Part shown: piece by piece, positions 45,525 to 54,586 of the stretch
Position numbering within the stretch: position 1 is the stretch's first letter
Layout of the letters: each line of letters opens with the position of its first letter
Source of the DNA: Thalassobacillus pellis
Lineage (GTDB): Bacteria; Bacillota; Bacilli; Bacillales; Halobacillaceae
Direction of reading: 5' to 3'
DNA length: 64,000 bases
NCBI RefSeq assembly: GCF_016908295.1
Contig: NZ_JAFBDO010000009.1
Coordinates: 1 to 64,000, forward strand
Notes under the pieces: generated by a model
The model's database searches: none
What the model saw: only the letters and a program-made list of their open reading frames with translations
Told to the model about the DNA's origin: nothing
Position numbers and translations under genes: made by a program

Positions 45525-45725
45525 ATGGCTCAAAACCAATCTAACCAATTGCTTGTACCTGGTGTACAACAAGCTCTAGACCAAATGAAATACGAAATCG
45601 CTCAAGAATTCGGTGTTCAACTTGGTGCTGACACTACTTCCCGTGCTAACGGTTCTGTAGGTGGAGAAATCACTAAGCGTCTAGTCCAAACTGCTGAACA
45701 GCAATTCGGTGGACAACCTAAATAA
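45525..45725 (+). CDS. alpha/beta-type small acid-soluble spore protein
   Basis: This DNA-saturating spore protein (66 aa) protects spore DNA from UV and heat. The family signatures are intact: [19 protein letters not shown] contains the germination protease site (EFGV), followed by [20 protein letters not shown] very strong GGAGGTGA ribosome-binding site and a sigma-G-type promoter precede it. It corresponds to the B. subtilis sspA position after thiI. Confidence 0.96.
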   Translation: MAQNQSNQLLVPGVQQALDQMKYEIAQEFGVQLGADTTSRANGSVGGEITKRLVQTAEQQFGGQPK

Positions 45726-45746
45726 TCAATTAAATAGAATGGCAAA

Positions 45747-45778
45747 TGGCCTTGCTGCACATGCAGTAAGGCTTTTAA
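45747..45778 (+). terminator. terminator after the ssp gene
   Basis: Stem ggccttgctg pairs with cagtaaggc (one bulge), followed by ttttaagttttt. The next 190 bases before ytcJ hold AT-rich sequence and no credible gene. Confidence 0.75.
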
Positions 45779-45974
45779 GTTTTTATAGAAACCTTTTTGA
45801 TTGTTGTATCATTATACTAACAGTAAATGACATCTGCTAAGGAGGCCCATAACTCAAACCCATAACAGCTCCTCTTCCTTCTTTTACTTATGCAAGTTCT
45901 TTGTATCTTCTTCTGGTAAATTATATAGTATTATCATATACAAGTTGATTATATGGAATTCGGGAGGAATTGGT

Positions 45975-47567
45975 ATGGCTAAGCTTTGGTACGGTGGGAA
46001 AATTTATACGATGGAAAAAGAAGGAGAGTGGGTAGAGGCGGTTGTCACAGAAAACGGAAAAATTCTTGATGTTGGTGATACCCAGGAGCTCTATCGTACA
46101 TATAAAGACACATTGACGGATGAACATGAGTTAAAAGGCCATGTCATGTACCCTGGTTTTGTTGATAGCCATCTGCATATCATTGGTCACGGAGAAAGAC
46201 TGCTCAGGCTCGACCTTTCCTTCATGAAGTCGGCGGAAGAAGTGAAATGGGCTTTGAGCCAGCATGCGGAAAAATTGGAAGAAGGAGAGTGGATTATCGG
46301 AGATGGCTGGAATGAAAACCAGTGGGAAGATACACGTATCATTCATAAGAATGAACTGGATGAGATAACTACTAAACATCCAATGATGTTAACCAGAGTT
46401 TGCAGGCATGCCGTGTTAGCCAATTCAAAGGCAATGGAGCTTGCTGGTGTGACCCCTTCCACTCCAGACCCGCAAGGCGGGGTAATTGCCAGATCTGAAA
46501 ACGGAGAACCGATCGGATATTTCCATGAAAAAGCGCAGGAGCTTATCAAGCAGGCAATGCCTGAAGTAACCCCCCAATATCTTGAGCATGCAGTACAACT
46601 CGCAGTAAACGATATGCACATGCATGGTTTAGTTGGAGGCCATAGCGAAGATTTGAATTATTATGGGGGATTTAAAAAAACATTTGATGCCTTTACAGAA
46701 ATAATTGACGGGAAAAAGCTCAAGTTCCGGGCTAACTTGCTCGTCCACCATGAGGTAGTCGAGGATATGCATGATCATGGACTTTCCTACAAAAGCGGGA
46801 CTGAGTTTGTCGAGTTAGGTGCAATGAAGATATTCTCAGACGGAGCATTAGGCGGGAGAACTGCCTGGCTATCTGAACCCTATACTGATGACCCGATGAA
46901 CCGTGGGGTTGCAATTCATGAACAAAGTAACCTGGAAAAACTAGTGAAGAAAGCCAGAGCGAAGAACATGCCTGTAGCTGTTCATGCTATTGGTGATCAG
47001 GCTGTAGATGCCACTATTCAAGCAATCAAAAAATACCCGTTGCCAAGCGGGGAAAGGGACAGAATCATCCATGCCCAAATTTTGCGTGAAGATCTTTATT
47101 ACAGATTAAAAGAAGTAAACGCAATCCTGGACTTACAACCGACGTTTGTTTCTTCAGATTTCCCTTGGGTCATCGATCGCCTTGGTGAAAAACGGCTGAA
47201 GAATTCCTACGCTTGGAAAACTTTATTGGAAAAAGGTATACCATGTGCAGGTGGCTCGGACGCCCCAATAGAAGAAATCAATCCATTACTGGGGATCAGA
47301 GCAGCAGTCGAACGACGGGCTAGCTATGACCAGCAAATTTATACAAAAGAAGAACAATTATCGATGTTTGAAGCCATTTCCTTGTATACGAAGGGAAGTG
47401 CTTATGCAATCAGACATGAGCATGACAGAGGGAAGATTGCAAAAGGCTACGTTGCAGATTTTACTGTTTTGGACAGGGATCTGTTTTCACTTGCTCCCCA
47501 TGAAATTGTCGATACTAATGTATCCATGACAGTGGTTGATGAGGAACTTATGTACCAGCGGATATAG
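45975..47567 (+). CDS. ytcJ: amidohydrolase YtcJ-like
   Basis: This is a metal-dependent hydrolase of the amidohydrolase-3 family (530 aa). The metal motif VDSHLHIIGHGERLL near residue 70, AVHAIGDQAVDATIQAI near 340 and GGSDAPIEEINPLLGI near 440 are present. The substrate of YtcJ-type proteins is not established; they resemble exoenzyme-regulating aminohydrolases and N-acyl-amino-acid hydrolases. GGGAGG lies 7 bases before the ATG at 45975. The name is by family and synteny (near thiI and ytdI). Confidence 0.85.
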   Translation: MAKLWYGGKIYTMEKEGEWVEAVVTENGKILDVGDTQELYRTYKDTLTDEHELKGHVMYPGFVDSHLHIIGHGERLLRLDLSFMKSAEEVKWALSQHAEKLEEGEWIIGDGWNENQWEDTRIIHKNELDEITTKHPMMLTRVCRHAVLANSKAMELAGVTPSTPDPQGGVIARSENGEPIGYFHEKAQELIKQAMPEVTPQYLEHAVQLAVNDMHMHGLVGGHSEDLNYYGGFKKTFDAFTEIIDGKKLKFRANLLVHHEVVEDMHDHGLSYKSGTEFVELGAMKIFSDGALGGRTAWLSEPYTDDPMNRGVAIHEQSNLEKLVKKARAKNMPVAVHAIGDQAVDATIQAIKKYPLPSGERDRIIHAQILREDLYYRLKEVNAILDLQPTFVSSDFPWVIDRLGEKRLKNSYAWKTLLEKGIPCAGGSDAPIEEINPLLGIRAAVERRASYDQQIYTKEEQLSMFEAISLYTKGSAYAIRHEHDRGKIAKGYVADFTVLDRDLFSLAPHEIVDTNVSMTVVDEELMYQRI

Positions 47568-47575
47568 CAATTAAG

Positions 47576-47675
47576 TATTAGAAAAACTTGGCTTTTCGCA
47601 CAGTCCTTATGGCGAAAAGCCTTAGTTTTACTTATACTTTAATCCTTTAACAAAGTTAAACTTTCTAAAAATATA
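47576..47675 (-). repeat. AT-rich interspersed repeat, copy D (inverted)
   Basis: Read on the minus strand it contains AGAAAGTTTAACTTTGTTAA, AGGATTAAAGTATAAGTAAA and the most perfect 3' hairpin of the family (ggcttttcgc with gcgaaaagcc, flanked by AAAACT/AGTTTT). It lies between convergent ytcJ and nadK. Confidence 0.8.
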
Positions 47676-47676
47676 A

Positions 47677-47712
47677 CAAAGGCTGCCTCTGGATATTACG
47701 AGGCAGCCTTTG
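47677..47712 (-). terminator. terminator of nadK
   Basis: A 13-bp perfect stem (47677-47689 caaaggctgcctc with 47700-47712) with a 10-base loop. On the minus strand it is followed by ttatattttt, directly next to repeat copy D. Confidence 0.8.
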
Positions 47713-47719
47713 TGAATCT

Positions 47720-48523
47720 TCACAGGAATGTTCGTTGCACACGATCCCAGAAAGAATTGTCCTTCATTTTTACGGTTTTAATCACTTTATCGCTCAGTTC
47801 AATCGATAATTCTTTGATATTTCGGATGGAGTAGGCTTCGTTGTCCATTCCAATAATCGGATAGTCATTACCGTCCTGCTGTACCTTTAGCTTCAGCTTC
47901 CGCTCCCCACTAAGCACAAATGAAGACCCTAGTGTCCTGTAGCGGTTATTGTTCAGGGAGGCTATTTCACTTACCTGGAAGCATGGCAGCTTTGGATCAA
48001 TGACTGCTCCTTTCGTTGATTTGTTATAACCGGTGCTCCCAGTAGGGGTTGCTACGACCAGACCATCTCCCCGGAAGGTTTCGAATAGCAAATCATCAAT
48101 CATAACATCGATGACAATGGTTTTGATCAAGGTGGAACGCACACTGCATTCATTCAGGCAAAGAATGGTTGCTTCGTTATTGACGGTCGTTTCGATGACG
48201 GGGAAGCGTCTTACCTCAAGGTCGGCATGCAACATAGAATTGACCATTGCATCAAAATCATCAATATTAAAATCACAATACAGACCTGCTTCTTCTTCTC
48301 TCCGAATCCCTACATATAGACAATCCTGTCGAAAGCCTGTTTTCCTTACTGCCTGAAGGAATGTACCATCACCGCCTACACTGATGATGATGTTGGCATG
48401 TTTGGAATCGTCCAATATCGTAAATCCATTCTGTTCAGCCAGCTCGAATAAAGGCTGTAATTTTTCATCCAGTTCATGATTTGGCGGGTAATAAAAATAT
48501 AGGTTTTGGCGTGTGTTTGCCAT
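47720..48523 (-). CDS. nadK: NAD kinase (YtdI type)
   Basis: The enzyme phosphorylates NAD to NADP (267 aa). The GGDGTFLQAVR motif near residue 47, the NECSVRS stretch near 120 and PTGSTGYNKSTKGAV near 155 are the family's nucleotide-binding signatures. It is the second NAD kinase type of Bacillus (PpnKB/YtdI). The ATG at 48523 has GGGAGG 7 bases upstream; the further in-frame start at 48544 overlaps that site and is rejected. Confidence 0.92.
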   Translation of the reverse strand: MANTRQNLYFYYPPNHELDEKLQPLFELAEQNGFTILDDSKHANIIISVGGDGTFLQAVRKTGFRQDCLYVGIRREEEAGLYCDFNIDDFDAMVNSMLHADLEVRRFPVIETTVNNEATILCLNECSVRSTLIKTIVIDVMIDDLLFETFRGDGLVVATPTGSTGYNKSTKGAVIDPKLPCFQVSEIASLNNNRYRTLGSSFVLSGERKLKLKVQQDGNDYPIIGMDNEAYSIRNIKELSIELSDKVIKTVKMKDNSFWDRVQRTFL

Positions 48524-48655
48524 ATGTAATCCTCCCTGGTACAAGTTGCTTTTATTTTATCATCTATCATTATAAAGGGAAAACAAACAGAAAAAACATC
48601 TGTCTGCTGTTTAAGTCAACACAAATAGGATGATACTAATGAACAGGTGAGGATG

Positions 48656-49246
48656 ATGGGATGGATCTGGATCATCATAATTATAGCAGTGCTTTCGCTC
48701 TTAATATTTATTTTATTGACGAGCAGAATATCACTCCATTTAAAGCTGAATATCATTCCTTCTGAAAAACGACTATACTTAGTCGTTTATTTGGGGTTTC
48801 TTCCTATCTATAAGAAACAGGTTGACTTTGAAGAAATGCTGGAATCCGAACAAGAATTGGATGAAATGGAAGCGAAAGCCGAAAAGGTTATTCGAACAAA
48901 ATGGTCTGATATCAAAAAAGCGGAAAAGCCCAGCTGGGATCGGCTGTTGAAAATCGGAAATACATTAACGATTCATAAAATGGAAAGCCGTTTATATATT
49001 GGGACAGGAAGCGCTTCGTCTACCGGAATCATTATGGGGCCATTACTAGGGATAACCGCTTTGCTTGAACAACTGATCCATCGAGTATTTTCGGTAAATA
49101 ATCCAATTGTGCTGCAAGTGGAGCCATCTTTTCATTTAAAGTGTTTTCAGATGACAGCAAATGGTATATTTTCCTTTAGGCTAGGTAAGGCTATATATGT
49201 GTGGTTACGCTACGTGAATAGAAAACCTGGTAAAACCAGGAATTAG
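48656..49246 (+). CDS. ytfI: DUF2953 protein YtfI
   Basis: The protein (196 aa) has one N-terminal membrane helix (MGWIWIIIIIAVLSLLIFIL) and a mostly cytoplasmic DUF2953 domain with VYLGFLPIYKKQVDFEEML. YtfI is paired with ytfJ in spore formers and thought to act in sporulation. The ATG at 48656 is favoured by AGG(TGA) upstream; an in-frame GTG at 48647 and ATG at 48653 are alternatives. Confidence 0.82.
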   Translation: MGWIWIIIIIAVLSLLIFILLTSRISLHLKLNIIPSEKRLYLVVYLGFLPIYKKQVDFEEMLESEQELDEMEAKAEKVIRTKWSDIKKAEKPSWDRLLKIGNTLTIHKMESRLYIGTGSASSTGIIMGPLLGITALLEQLIHRVFSVNNPIVLQVEPSFHLKCFQMTANGIFSFRLGKAIYVWLRYVNRKPGKTRN

Positions 49247-49260
49247 CAGGAGGTATCATG

Positions 49261-49737
49261 ATGGATCATCCAATTCAAGGCTTGATGACCACAGCGATGG
49301 ACAGTTTGAAAGACATGATAGATGTCAATACGATTGTGGGAGAAGCGGTAGAAGCACCAGATGGAAGTATTATTATTCCTGTATCGAAAGTTGGTTTTGG
49401 ATTTGCTGCTGGGGGCAGTGATTTTAAACCGATGTCGAGAGGTGGAGGCGAAGGTGACCAGGGCCAGTCAGACGGTATGGAGTTACCATTTGGCGGCGGA
49501 AGTGGTGGTGGAGTATCCATTACACCAATTGCATTCTTGATTGTAAGAAAACAAGGTGTGCAAATGATTCACTTAAATGAACAGGCGCACTTATATGAAA
49601 AAATGCTTGATCTCGCACCGCCTGTGATTGAAAAGATCCAGGAGCTTTTGCAAAAGGATAAAAAGAACAGCGACCAGAGTCAAGGACAGCATCAAAGCAG
49701 GTCCAGACGCTCCTCATCTTCCCAGGATCTCTTATGA
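49261..49737 (+). CDS. ytfJ: sporulation protein YtfJ (GerW family)
   Basis: The protein (158 aa) has the GerW domain start MDHPIQGLMTTAMDSLKDMI, the stretch GSIIIPVSKVGFGFAAGGSD, a glycine-rich loop (FGGGSGGGVSITPIAF) and a basic Ser/Gln-rich tail. GerW is needed for normal lysozyme resistance or germination of spores. The second of two ATGs is best spaced from AGGAGG. It is 14 bases after ytfI. Confidence 0.9.
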   Translation: MDHPIQGLMTTAMDSLKDMIDVNTIVGEAVEAPDGSIIIPVSKVGFGFAAGGSDFKPMSRGGGEGDQGQSDGMELPFGGGSGGGVSITPIAFLIVRKQGVQMIHLNEQAHLYEKMLDLAPPVIEKIQELLQKDKKNSDQSQGQHQSRSRRSSSSQDLL

Positions 49738-49760
49738 TAGTTTACATTAGACATTCCTAG

Positions 49761-49799
49761 AAACTGCCTTCATAATGTTGAATAGGCAGTTTTTTTATT
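49761..49799 (+). terminator. terminator after ytfJ
   Basis: Stem aaactgcct pairs with aggcagttt across a loop of 14 bases, followed by ttttatt. Confidence 0.85.
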
Positions 49800-49825
49800 G
49801 AAAAAGGATGAAGGAGGACGAACGA

Positions 49826-50326
49826 ATGGCTTCAATCACTTTTAAAGAGAATCCTGTTACATTATTGGGTAATGAGGTCAAGGAAGGTGATAAGGCACCT
49901 GACTTTACAGTTCTTGCCAACGATCTTAGTGAAGTAAACCTCGATGACTATGAAGGTAATGTGAAACTGATCAGTGTAGTCCCATCACTTGACACGGGAG
50001 TTTGTGATGCTCAGACTAAACGGTTCAACGAAGAAGTGACAAAACTGGATAATGTTAAGGTTTTGACGATCAGTATGGACTTGCCTTTTGCACAGAAACG
50101 CTGGTGCGGGGCTGCAGGAGTGGAGAATGTCGACACATTATCCGACCATAGGGACGCATCCTTCGGAGAAGCTTATGGTGTATTAATTCAGGAAATGCGT
50201 TTGTTAGCTCGTGCTGTGTTTGTCGTTGATTCCAATAACAATGTGACGTATGTCGAATATGTAAGTGAAGCTACCAATCATCCTGATTATGAATCAGCTA
50301 TAACCGCTGCTGAAAAAGCACAATAA
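49826..50326 (+). CDS. tpx: thiol peroxidase Tpx
   Basis: This atypical 2-Cys peroxiredoxin (166 aa) reduces peroxides with thioredoxin. The peroxidatic Cys60 lies in [11 protein letters not shown] and the resolving Cys94 in RWCGAAG, both at canonical positions. The ATG at 49826 has AAGGAGG 8-9 bases upstream; the in-frame ATG at 49808 is too far upstream of the family start. Confidence 0.95.
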   Translation: MASITFKENPVTLLGNEVKEGDKAPDFTVLANDLSEVNLDDYEGNVKLISVVPSLDTGVCDAQTKRFNEEVTKLDNVKVLTISMDLPFAQKRWCGAAGVENVDTLSDHRDASFGEAYGVLIQEMRLLARAVFVVDSNNNVTYVEYVSEATNHPDYESAITAAEKAQ

Positions 50327-50365
50327 ACCACATTAAGCAGTTAAATTCAATGAAAAGTAAGCAGC

Positions 50366-50406
50366 ATGACGCATTCCTGTTAAATGAATGCGTCATTTGC
50401 TTGTTT
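50366..50406 (+). terminator. terminator after tpx
   Basis: An 11-bp perfect stem (atgacgcattc with gaatgcgtcat) with a loop of 8 bases, followed by ttgcttgttt. Confidence 0.75.
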
Positions 50407-50432
50407 GGAAGTTTAAGGAGGAAGGTTAGGCA

Positions 50433-51419
50433 ATGCAGCAAAAGAACGTAGAAGAATTATACGAGTGGATTGATGAAGCAGCTACGACCATTGAATATCA
50501 GGAAAATGCCACCTACCTGGAAGCGGTGGCCGATGCTATGGATATACTTTTCCATAGAACACCTTTCGAGGACATGTCCGACTTGTTAAAACAACAATTA
50601 GAGAAACATTTGAAGGAAGTAAGTATAGAAAAATACGAGAAGGAAGAAATAAGGAAAGCAACACAGCTAGCCATTCTAAAAGGTATGAAAGGAGCAACAC
50701 AGCAGCAGCACCTGATTACGCCTGACTCGGTCGCGATGTTTATGGGGTACCTTACTCAGCGGCTGTTTCCTGGTAACGAAGCGTTGGCGCTGTTTGATCC
50801 TGCATGCGGTACGGCGAATCTGTTGACAGCTGTCATGAATCAATTGGACAGAGAGGTAAAATCCTATGGAAGTGATGTCGATGAGACATTGATGAAGCTG
50901 GCACTGGCAAATGCTAACCTGCAGAAAAATGAAATCGAATTTTTCCACCAGGACAGCCTTCGCCCATTCTTAATGGAGCCGGTTGATTTTATCCTTTCAG
51001 ATTTGCCAGTCGGGTATTATCCTGATGATATTCAGGCGGAAAGGTTTACATTGAAAGCGGAGGAGGGGCATTCTTATTCCCATCACTTATTTATCGAGCA
51101 AGGGTTGAACTATGTGAAAGACGGCGGCTTTCTGATGTTTATTGTGCCTAATTTTCTTTTTGAGAGCGACCAATCTTCCCAATTGAATACGTATTTAAGA
51201 GAGAAAGCCCATATTTTTGGAATGCTTCAGCTTCCTGAAAGCTTTTTTAAAGAAGAAAAACACGGGAAAAGTATTTTGATCCTCCAGAAAAAAGGAAAAC
51301 AGACTAACGCTCCGAAAGAAGCATTACTCGCAAAGCTGCCATCTTTCAAAAATCACCATGCCATGGCAGATATAATCGGTCAAATCGATCAATGGTTTAC
51401 AAAAAATCATCCTTCCTAA
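50433..51419 (+). CDS. ytxK: YtxK, SAM-dependent methyltransferase-like protein
   Basis: This 328-aa protein has the N6-DNA-methylase fold. The SAM motif LFDPACGTANLLTAV is near residue 120, and the catalytic-site equivalent reads SDLPVGYYP in place of the NPPY of DNA adenine methylases. Loss of the Asn-Pro-Pro core suggests a different substrate or no DNA methylation. No restriction gene is nearby. It precedes ackA, as in B. subtilis. Substrate unknown. Confidence 0.88.
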   Translation: MQQKNVEELYEWIDEAATTIEYQENATYLEAVADAMDILFHRTPFEDMSDLLKQQLEKHLKEVSIEKYEKEEIRKATQLAILKGMKGATQQQHLITPDSVAMFMGYLTQRLFPGNEALALFDPACGTANLLTAVMNQLDREVKSYGSDVDETLMKLALANANLQKNEIEFFHQDSLRPFLMEPVDFILSDLPVGYYPDDIQAERFTLKAEEGHSYSHHLFIEQGLNYVKDGGFLMFIVPNFLFESDQSSQLNTYLREKAHIFGMLQLPESFFKEEKHGKSILILQKKGKQTNAPKEALLAKLPSFKNHHAMADIIGQIDQWFTKNHPS

Positions 51420-51444
51420 TTGTGTGAAAATAAAAAATTCCGCA

Positions 51445-51501
51445 CGTAAACGTTACCAATTCTCCTTGTGTCTTGAAAATGAAAACATAGGGTGGTTAAA
51501 T
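51445..51501 (+). promoter_or_regulatory. ackA promoter with upstream CcpA operator
   Basis: The cre-like site CGTAAACGTTACCA (51445-51458) differs from the core consensus at one base. A promoter TTGAAA (51473-51478), 17 bases, TTAAAT (51496-51501) follows. The predicted start near 51508 puts the cre centre at about -57, the position at which CcpA activates ackA in B. subtilis. Confidence 0.75.
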
Positions 51502-51548
51502 GGTATTGGTAAGAAAAGCCGAACCTATTTTTAAGGGGATGAAGAACC

Positions 51549-52751
51549 TTGAGTAAAATCATTGCAATAAATGCCGGCAGTTCTTCGTTGAAATTTCAGT
51601 TGATTGAAATGCCGGAAGAAAAAATCATTACTAAAGGACTAGTAGAACGAATAGGAATAAATAATTCCATTTTTACAATAGAAGTGGATGGAGAGAAAGA
51701 CACCACCACGACAGATATACCAGATCATGCAGAGGCTGTTCGTATACTTCTAGACAAGCTGACATCTGCAGGAATCATTGATACCCTTGATGAAATTGAT
51801 GGTGTGGGACACCGCGTTGTCCATGGCGGTGAGCGTTTCAGCGATTCCGTGATGATTACAGAAGAAGTCATCAAGGAGATTGAAGACGTATCAGAATTAG
51901 CACCTTTGCATAATCCGGCAAATCTTACAGGCATCCGGGCTTTTAAAGAGGTATTACCTGAAGTTCCGTCTGTAGCGGTGTTTGATACAGCATTTCACCA
52001 GTCCATGCCTGAGCAGTCTTATTTATACAGCCTGCCGTATGAATATTATGAGAAATATGGTATTCGGAAATATGGATTCCATGGTACTTCCCATAAATAC
52101 GTATCGGAGCGTGCTGCCGAAATGCTTGGACTTCCGGTCGAACAGCTGCGTGTCATTTCCTGTCATTTAGGTAACGGTGCCAGTATTGCTGCCATTGAAG
52201 GAGGAAAGTCCATTGACACCTCCATGGGCTTCACCCCGCTTGCCGGTGTGACAATGGGGACCAGGTCGGGCAATATCGACCCTGCTCTAATCCCTTATAT
52301 AATGGAAAAAACAGGAAAATCTGCTGCGGAAGTCATGAATGTATTGAATAAAGAAAGTGGCATGCTTGCCCTTTCAGGATTTTCAAGCGACCTACGTGAT
52401 ATTGAAGAAAAAGCGCTGCAAGGGGAAGAAAGAGCAGAGCTTGCCCTTGAGGTATTCGCAGCTCGTATTCACAAATATATAGGTTCTTATGCTTCCAGGA
52501 TGCATGGGGTTGATGCGATTATTTTCACAGCTGGGGTTGGAGAAAATAGTACATCAATCCGTGAGCGTGTATTAAAAGGACTGGAATTCATGGGAGTCTA
52601 CTGGGATCCATCCTTGAATCAAGTACGTGGACGGGAAGCATTCGTCAACTATCCTCATTCCCCGGTAAAAGTAATGATTATCCCGACAAATGAGGAAGTC
52701 ATGATAGCAAGGGATACGGTACGACTTTCCGGATTGAAGCAAGAATATTAA
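51549..52751 (+). CDS. ackA: acetate kinase
   Basis: The enzyme makes acetate and ATP from acetyl phosphate in overflow metabolism. The N-terminal phosphate-binding start [35 protein letters not shown] near residue 150, [15 protein letters not shown] near 185 and [14 protein letters not shown] near 325 are intact. Length (400 aa) is normal. It begins with TTG, preceded by AAGGGGAT; the ATG inside that site is out of frame. It is probably activated by CcpA. Confidence 0.96.
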   Translation: MSKIIAINAGSSSLKFQLIEMPEEKIITKGLVERIGINNSIFTIEVDGEKDTTTTDIPDHAEAVRILLDKLTSAGIIDTLDEIDGVGHRVVHGGERFSDSVMITEEVIKEIEDVSELAPLHNPANLTGIRAFKEVLPEVPSVAVFDTAFHQSMPEQSYLYSLPYEYYEKYGIRKYGFHGTSHKYVSERAAEMLGLPVEQLRVISCHLGNGASIAAIEGGKSIDTSMGFTPLAGVTMGTRSGNIDPALIPYIMEKTGKSAAEVMNVLNKESGMLALSGFSSDLRDIEEKALQGEERAELALEVFAARIHKYIGSYASRMHGVDAIIFTAGVGENSTSIRERVLKGLEFMGVYWDPSLNQVRGREAFVNYPHSPVKVMIIPTNEEVMIARDTVRLSGLKQEY

Positions 52752-52753
52752 CC

Positions 52754-52795
52754 TACAGGGCACAGGTGATACCACTTGTGCTCTTTATTTTTTAT
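52754..52795 (+). terminator. terminator after ackA
   Basis: Stem agggcacaggtg pairs with cacttgtgctct (G-U pairs and one mismatch), followed by ttattttttatt. Confidence 0.75.
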
Positions 52796-52885
52796 TAAGT
52801 GGCTCTTTCTGATATTCGTTTTCTTTTTTTTGGAATTCAAGCTAAAATAGTAAATAAGCTTCTTTTGATAAAGGGAGGATACAGG

Positions 52886-53728
52886 ATGAGGGAAGGAACA
52901 AAAGTCGGCAGGGATATCCAGAAATGGCGGAAAGTCCAGGCTGAGTACCAGCCCAATGATTTTGAAAGGGTATTTGATTCGTGGGTCGGGCAGATGTTCG
53001 AGGAGATGAACCCTAAATGGAAAAAGCGCATTTTCGGTAATCTTGATAATTTTCTTTTTCACACGCATGCATTTCTGCAAGGTACCTCGTTTCAAAATGA
53101 AGCAAGGGAACGTATCATTACTGTAGGAAGAGTGTTTGATGAAAATATTGAAGTAATACAGGATATGAAAAATCTTTCTGTTGACCGTAATACATATATT
53201 GCCCAGCAGCAAATGGCTCGGGGCAGACTTTATTCGTTTGCACAGGGAGGGCTGACCGGCACCGGGGGACTGCTATTGTTCAGTGTCGATTTCCCACTGA
53301 TGGTAATCATGAACCTTAGAGCTGTCCAATTGATTGGGCTCTCCTTTGGTCACGAAATGAATCATCCATATGAAATGATGATATCCCTCCGAGTGTTTCA
53401 TGCAGCCACTCTTCCGAAACGGATGCAAAAGCATGCCTGGGATCAACTTATAGAAGATATTCGTAATCAATATCATCCCTACATATATGAAGGTAATGAT
53501 GATTTGACGGATGAAAGCTGGCTGGAGCAGCCTTTGAAACAGCTGTTCAAATCATTATCAATTATGATGTTCCGGAAGAAGTTGATCCAGGGGCTGCCGT
53601 TAGTCAGCATGGCAGTCGGAGCAGTGTTCAACTATCAATTGACTCGACAGGTGACGGACTTTGCTTTGAAGTTTTATCAATACAGACAGTTGATGGATCG
53701 TGAGGAGGAAGATACTGATGGCAGTTGA
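52886..53728 (+). CDS. EcsC family protein
   Basis: The protein (280 aa) resembles EcsC, the third component of the Bacillus Ecs transport system, which is itself of uncertain function. It has a conserved segment with ARGRLYSFAQGGLTGTGG, a hydrophobic stretch (LLLFSVDFPLMVIMNLRAVQ) and a second hydrophobic patch (GLPLVSMAVGAVFNY). EcsA and EcsB are not nearby. GGGAGG precedes the ATG at 52886. Its 3' end overlaps moaB by 11 bases, so the two are likely cotranscribed and coupled. Confidence 0.8.
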   Translation: MREGTKVGRDIQKWRKVQAEYQPNDFERVFDSWVGQMFEEMNPKWKKRIFGNLDNFLFHTHAFLQGTSFQNEARERIITVGRVFDENIEVIQDMKNLSVDRNTYIAQQQMARGRLYSFAQGGLTGTGGLLLFSVDFPLMVIMNLRAVQLIGLSFGHEMNHPYEMMISLRVFHAATLPKRMQKHAWDQLIEDIRNQYHPYIYEGNDDLTDESWLEQPLKQLFKSLSIMMFRKKLIQGLPLVSMAVGAVFNYQLTRQVTDFALKFYQYRQLMDREEEDTDGS

Positions 53729-54230
53729 GCATCATAAACACGAGGCAGCCAAAGAGGTGAAATGTCTCGTAATTACTGTAAGCGATACTCGAAATGAAAA
53801 AACAGATAAGAGTGGAAAACTGATGATCGATTTTCTCGAGGGAGAAGGCCATCGAGTTACAGGTTATAAAATCGTAAGAGATGTGCAGGAAGAAATACGT
53901 AGAACGGTTGTCAGCGGTTGTCAATCCGAGGAGGTTGATGCTGTATTGATTAACGGTGGAACGGGGATAGCCAAAAGGGATGTTACGATAGAAACGGTTG
54001 CTTCCTTATTGGAAAAGGAAATAGTCGGGTTCGGAGAATTATTCCGCATGCTTAGTTACACAGAGGATATTGGTTCAGCAGCCATTCTTTCCAGAGCTGT
54101 CGCCGGGGTAAGTGAAGATACTGCCGTATTTTCTACACCTGGCTCAAGTGGTGCTGTGAGATTAGCAATGAAAAAGCTGATTTTGCCAGAACTTGGTCAT
54201 GTAGTCCGTGAGATTAAAAAAGATATGTGA
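53718..54230 (+). CDS. moaB: molybdenum cofactor biosynthesis protein MoaB
   Basis: The protein (170 aa) belongs to the MoaB/MogA family, which adenylates molybdopterin before metal insertion. The motifs NGGTGIAKRDVTIETV near residue 80 and PGSSGAVRLAMKKLILPELG near the end are characteristic. The ATG at 53718 has GAGGAGG upstream and lies inside the EcsC-like gene. In B. subtilis moaB is followed by argG-argH; those are absent here. Confidence 0.92.
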   Translation: MAVEHHKHEAAKEVKCLVITVSDTRNEKTDKSGKLMIDFLEGEGHRVTGYKIVRDVQEEIRRTVVSGCQSEEVDAVLINGGTGIAKRDVTIETVASLLEKEIVGFGELFRMLSYTEDIGSAAILSRAVAGVSEDTAVFSTPGSSGAVRLAMKKLILPELGHVVREIKKDM

Positions 54231-54240
54231 ATGATGATTA

Positions 54241-54266
54241 AAGAGGCTGCTCAATCGGGCAGCCTC
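54241..54266. terminator. terminator between convergent moaB and 54269
   Basis: An 8-bp perfect stem (gaggctgc with gcagcctc) with an 8-base loop. T runs are short in both directions, so strength is uncertain. Confidence 0.6.
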
Positions 54267-54268
54267 CA

Positions 54269-54571
54269 TTATGATTGAAGAACCTGATCAGCGCGGTACC
54301 AAATCCATAAATCGTTTATTGTTGCTGCCATCCTGCTAATATCTTCATTAATCTCACAAGAAGCCTCAAAATCATCCTCTTGATTCAGTAAATCAAGGCA
54401 GCGTTCGATATGATACTCCATTTCTTTGACACGGTCCGGAATTGCCCCCCGTTGATTTTCCCATGCGGAAAGAATAGCGCTTTGTACCTCAATGGAATAA
54501 GTCCGAAATGGCTTTGGCAGATCTGGGATGGATATACCTAATCTTTTATCAAATGTGAAAAAGTCTTCCAT
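54269..54571 (-). CDS. conserved hypothetical protein (100 aa)
   Basis: A small acidic, helical protein with MEDFFTFDKRLGISIPDL at the start, the segment YSIEVQSAILSAWENQRG and a tail WIWYRADQV. It has no membrane segment and no metal motif. I do not recognise a family. It follows the usp gene on the minus strand by 15 bases and is probably cotranscribed with it. A GGAGG-type site (ggaggatta) precedes the ATG. Confidence 0.7.
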   Translation of the reverse strand: MEDFFTFDKRLGISIPDLPKPFRTYSIEVQSAILSAWENQRGAIPDRVKEMEYHIERCLDLLNQEDDFEASCEINEDISRMAATINDLWIWYRADQVLQS

Positions 54572-54586
54572 TAATAATCCTCCAGC

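Noticed and set aside
45841-45870. AAGGAGG sequence in the gap before ytcJ that could mark a small gene
   Set aside because: No start codon at proper spacing leads to a frame longer than a few codons.
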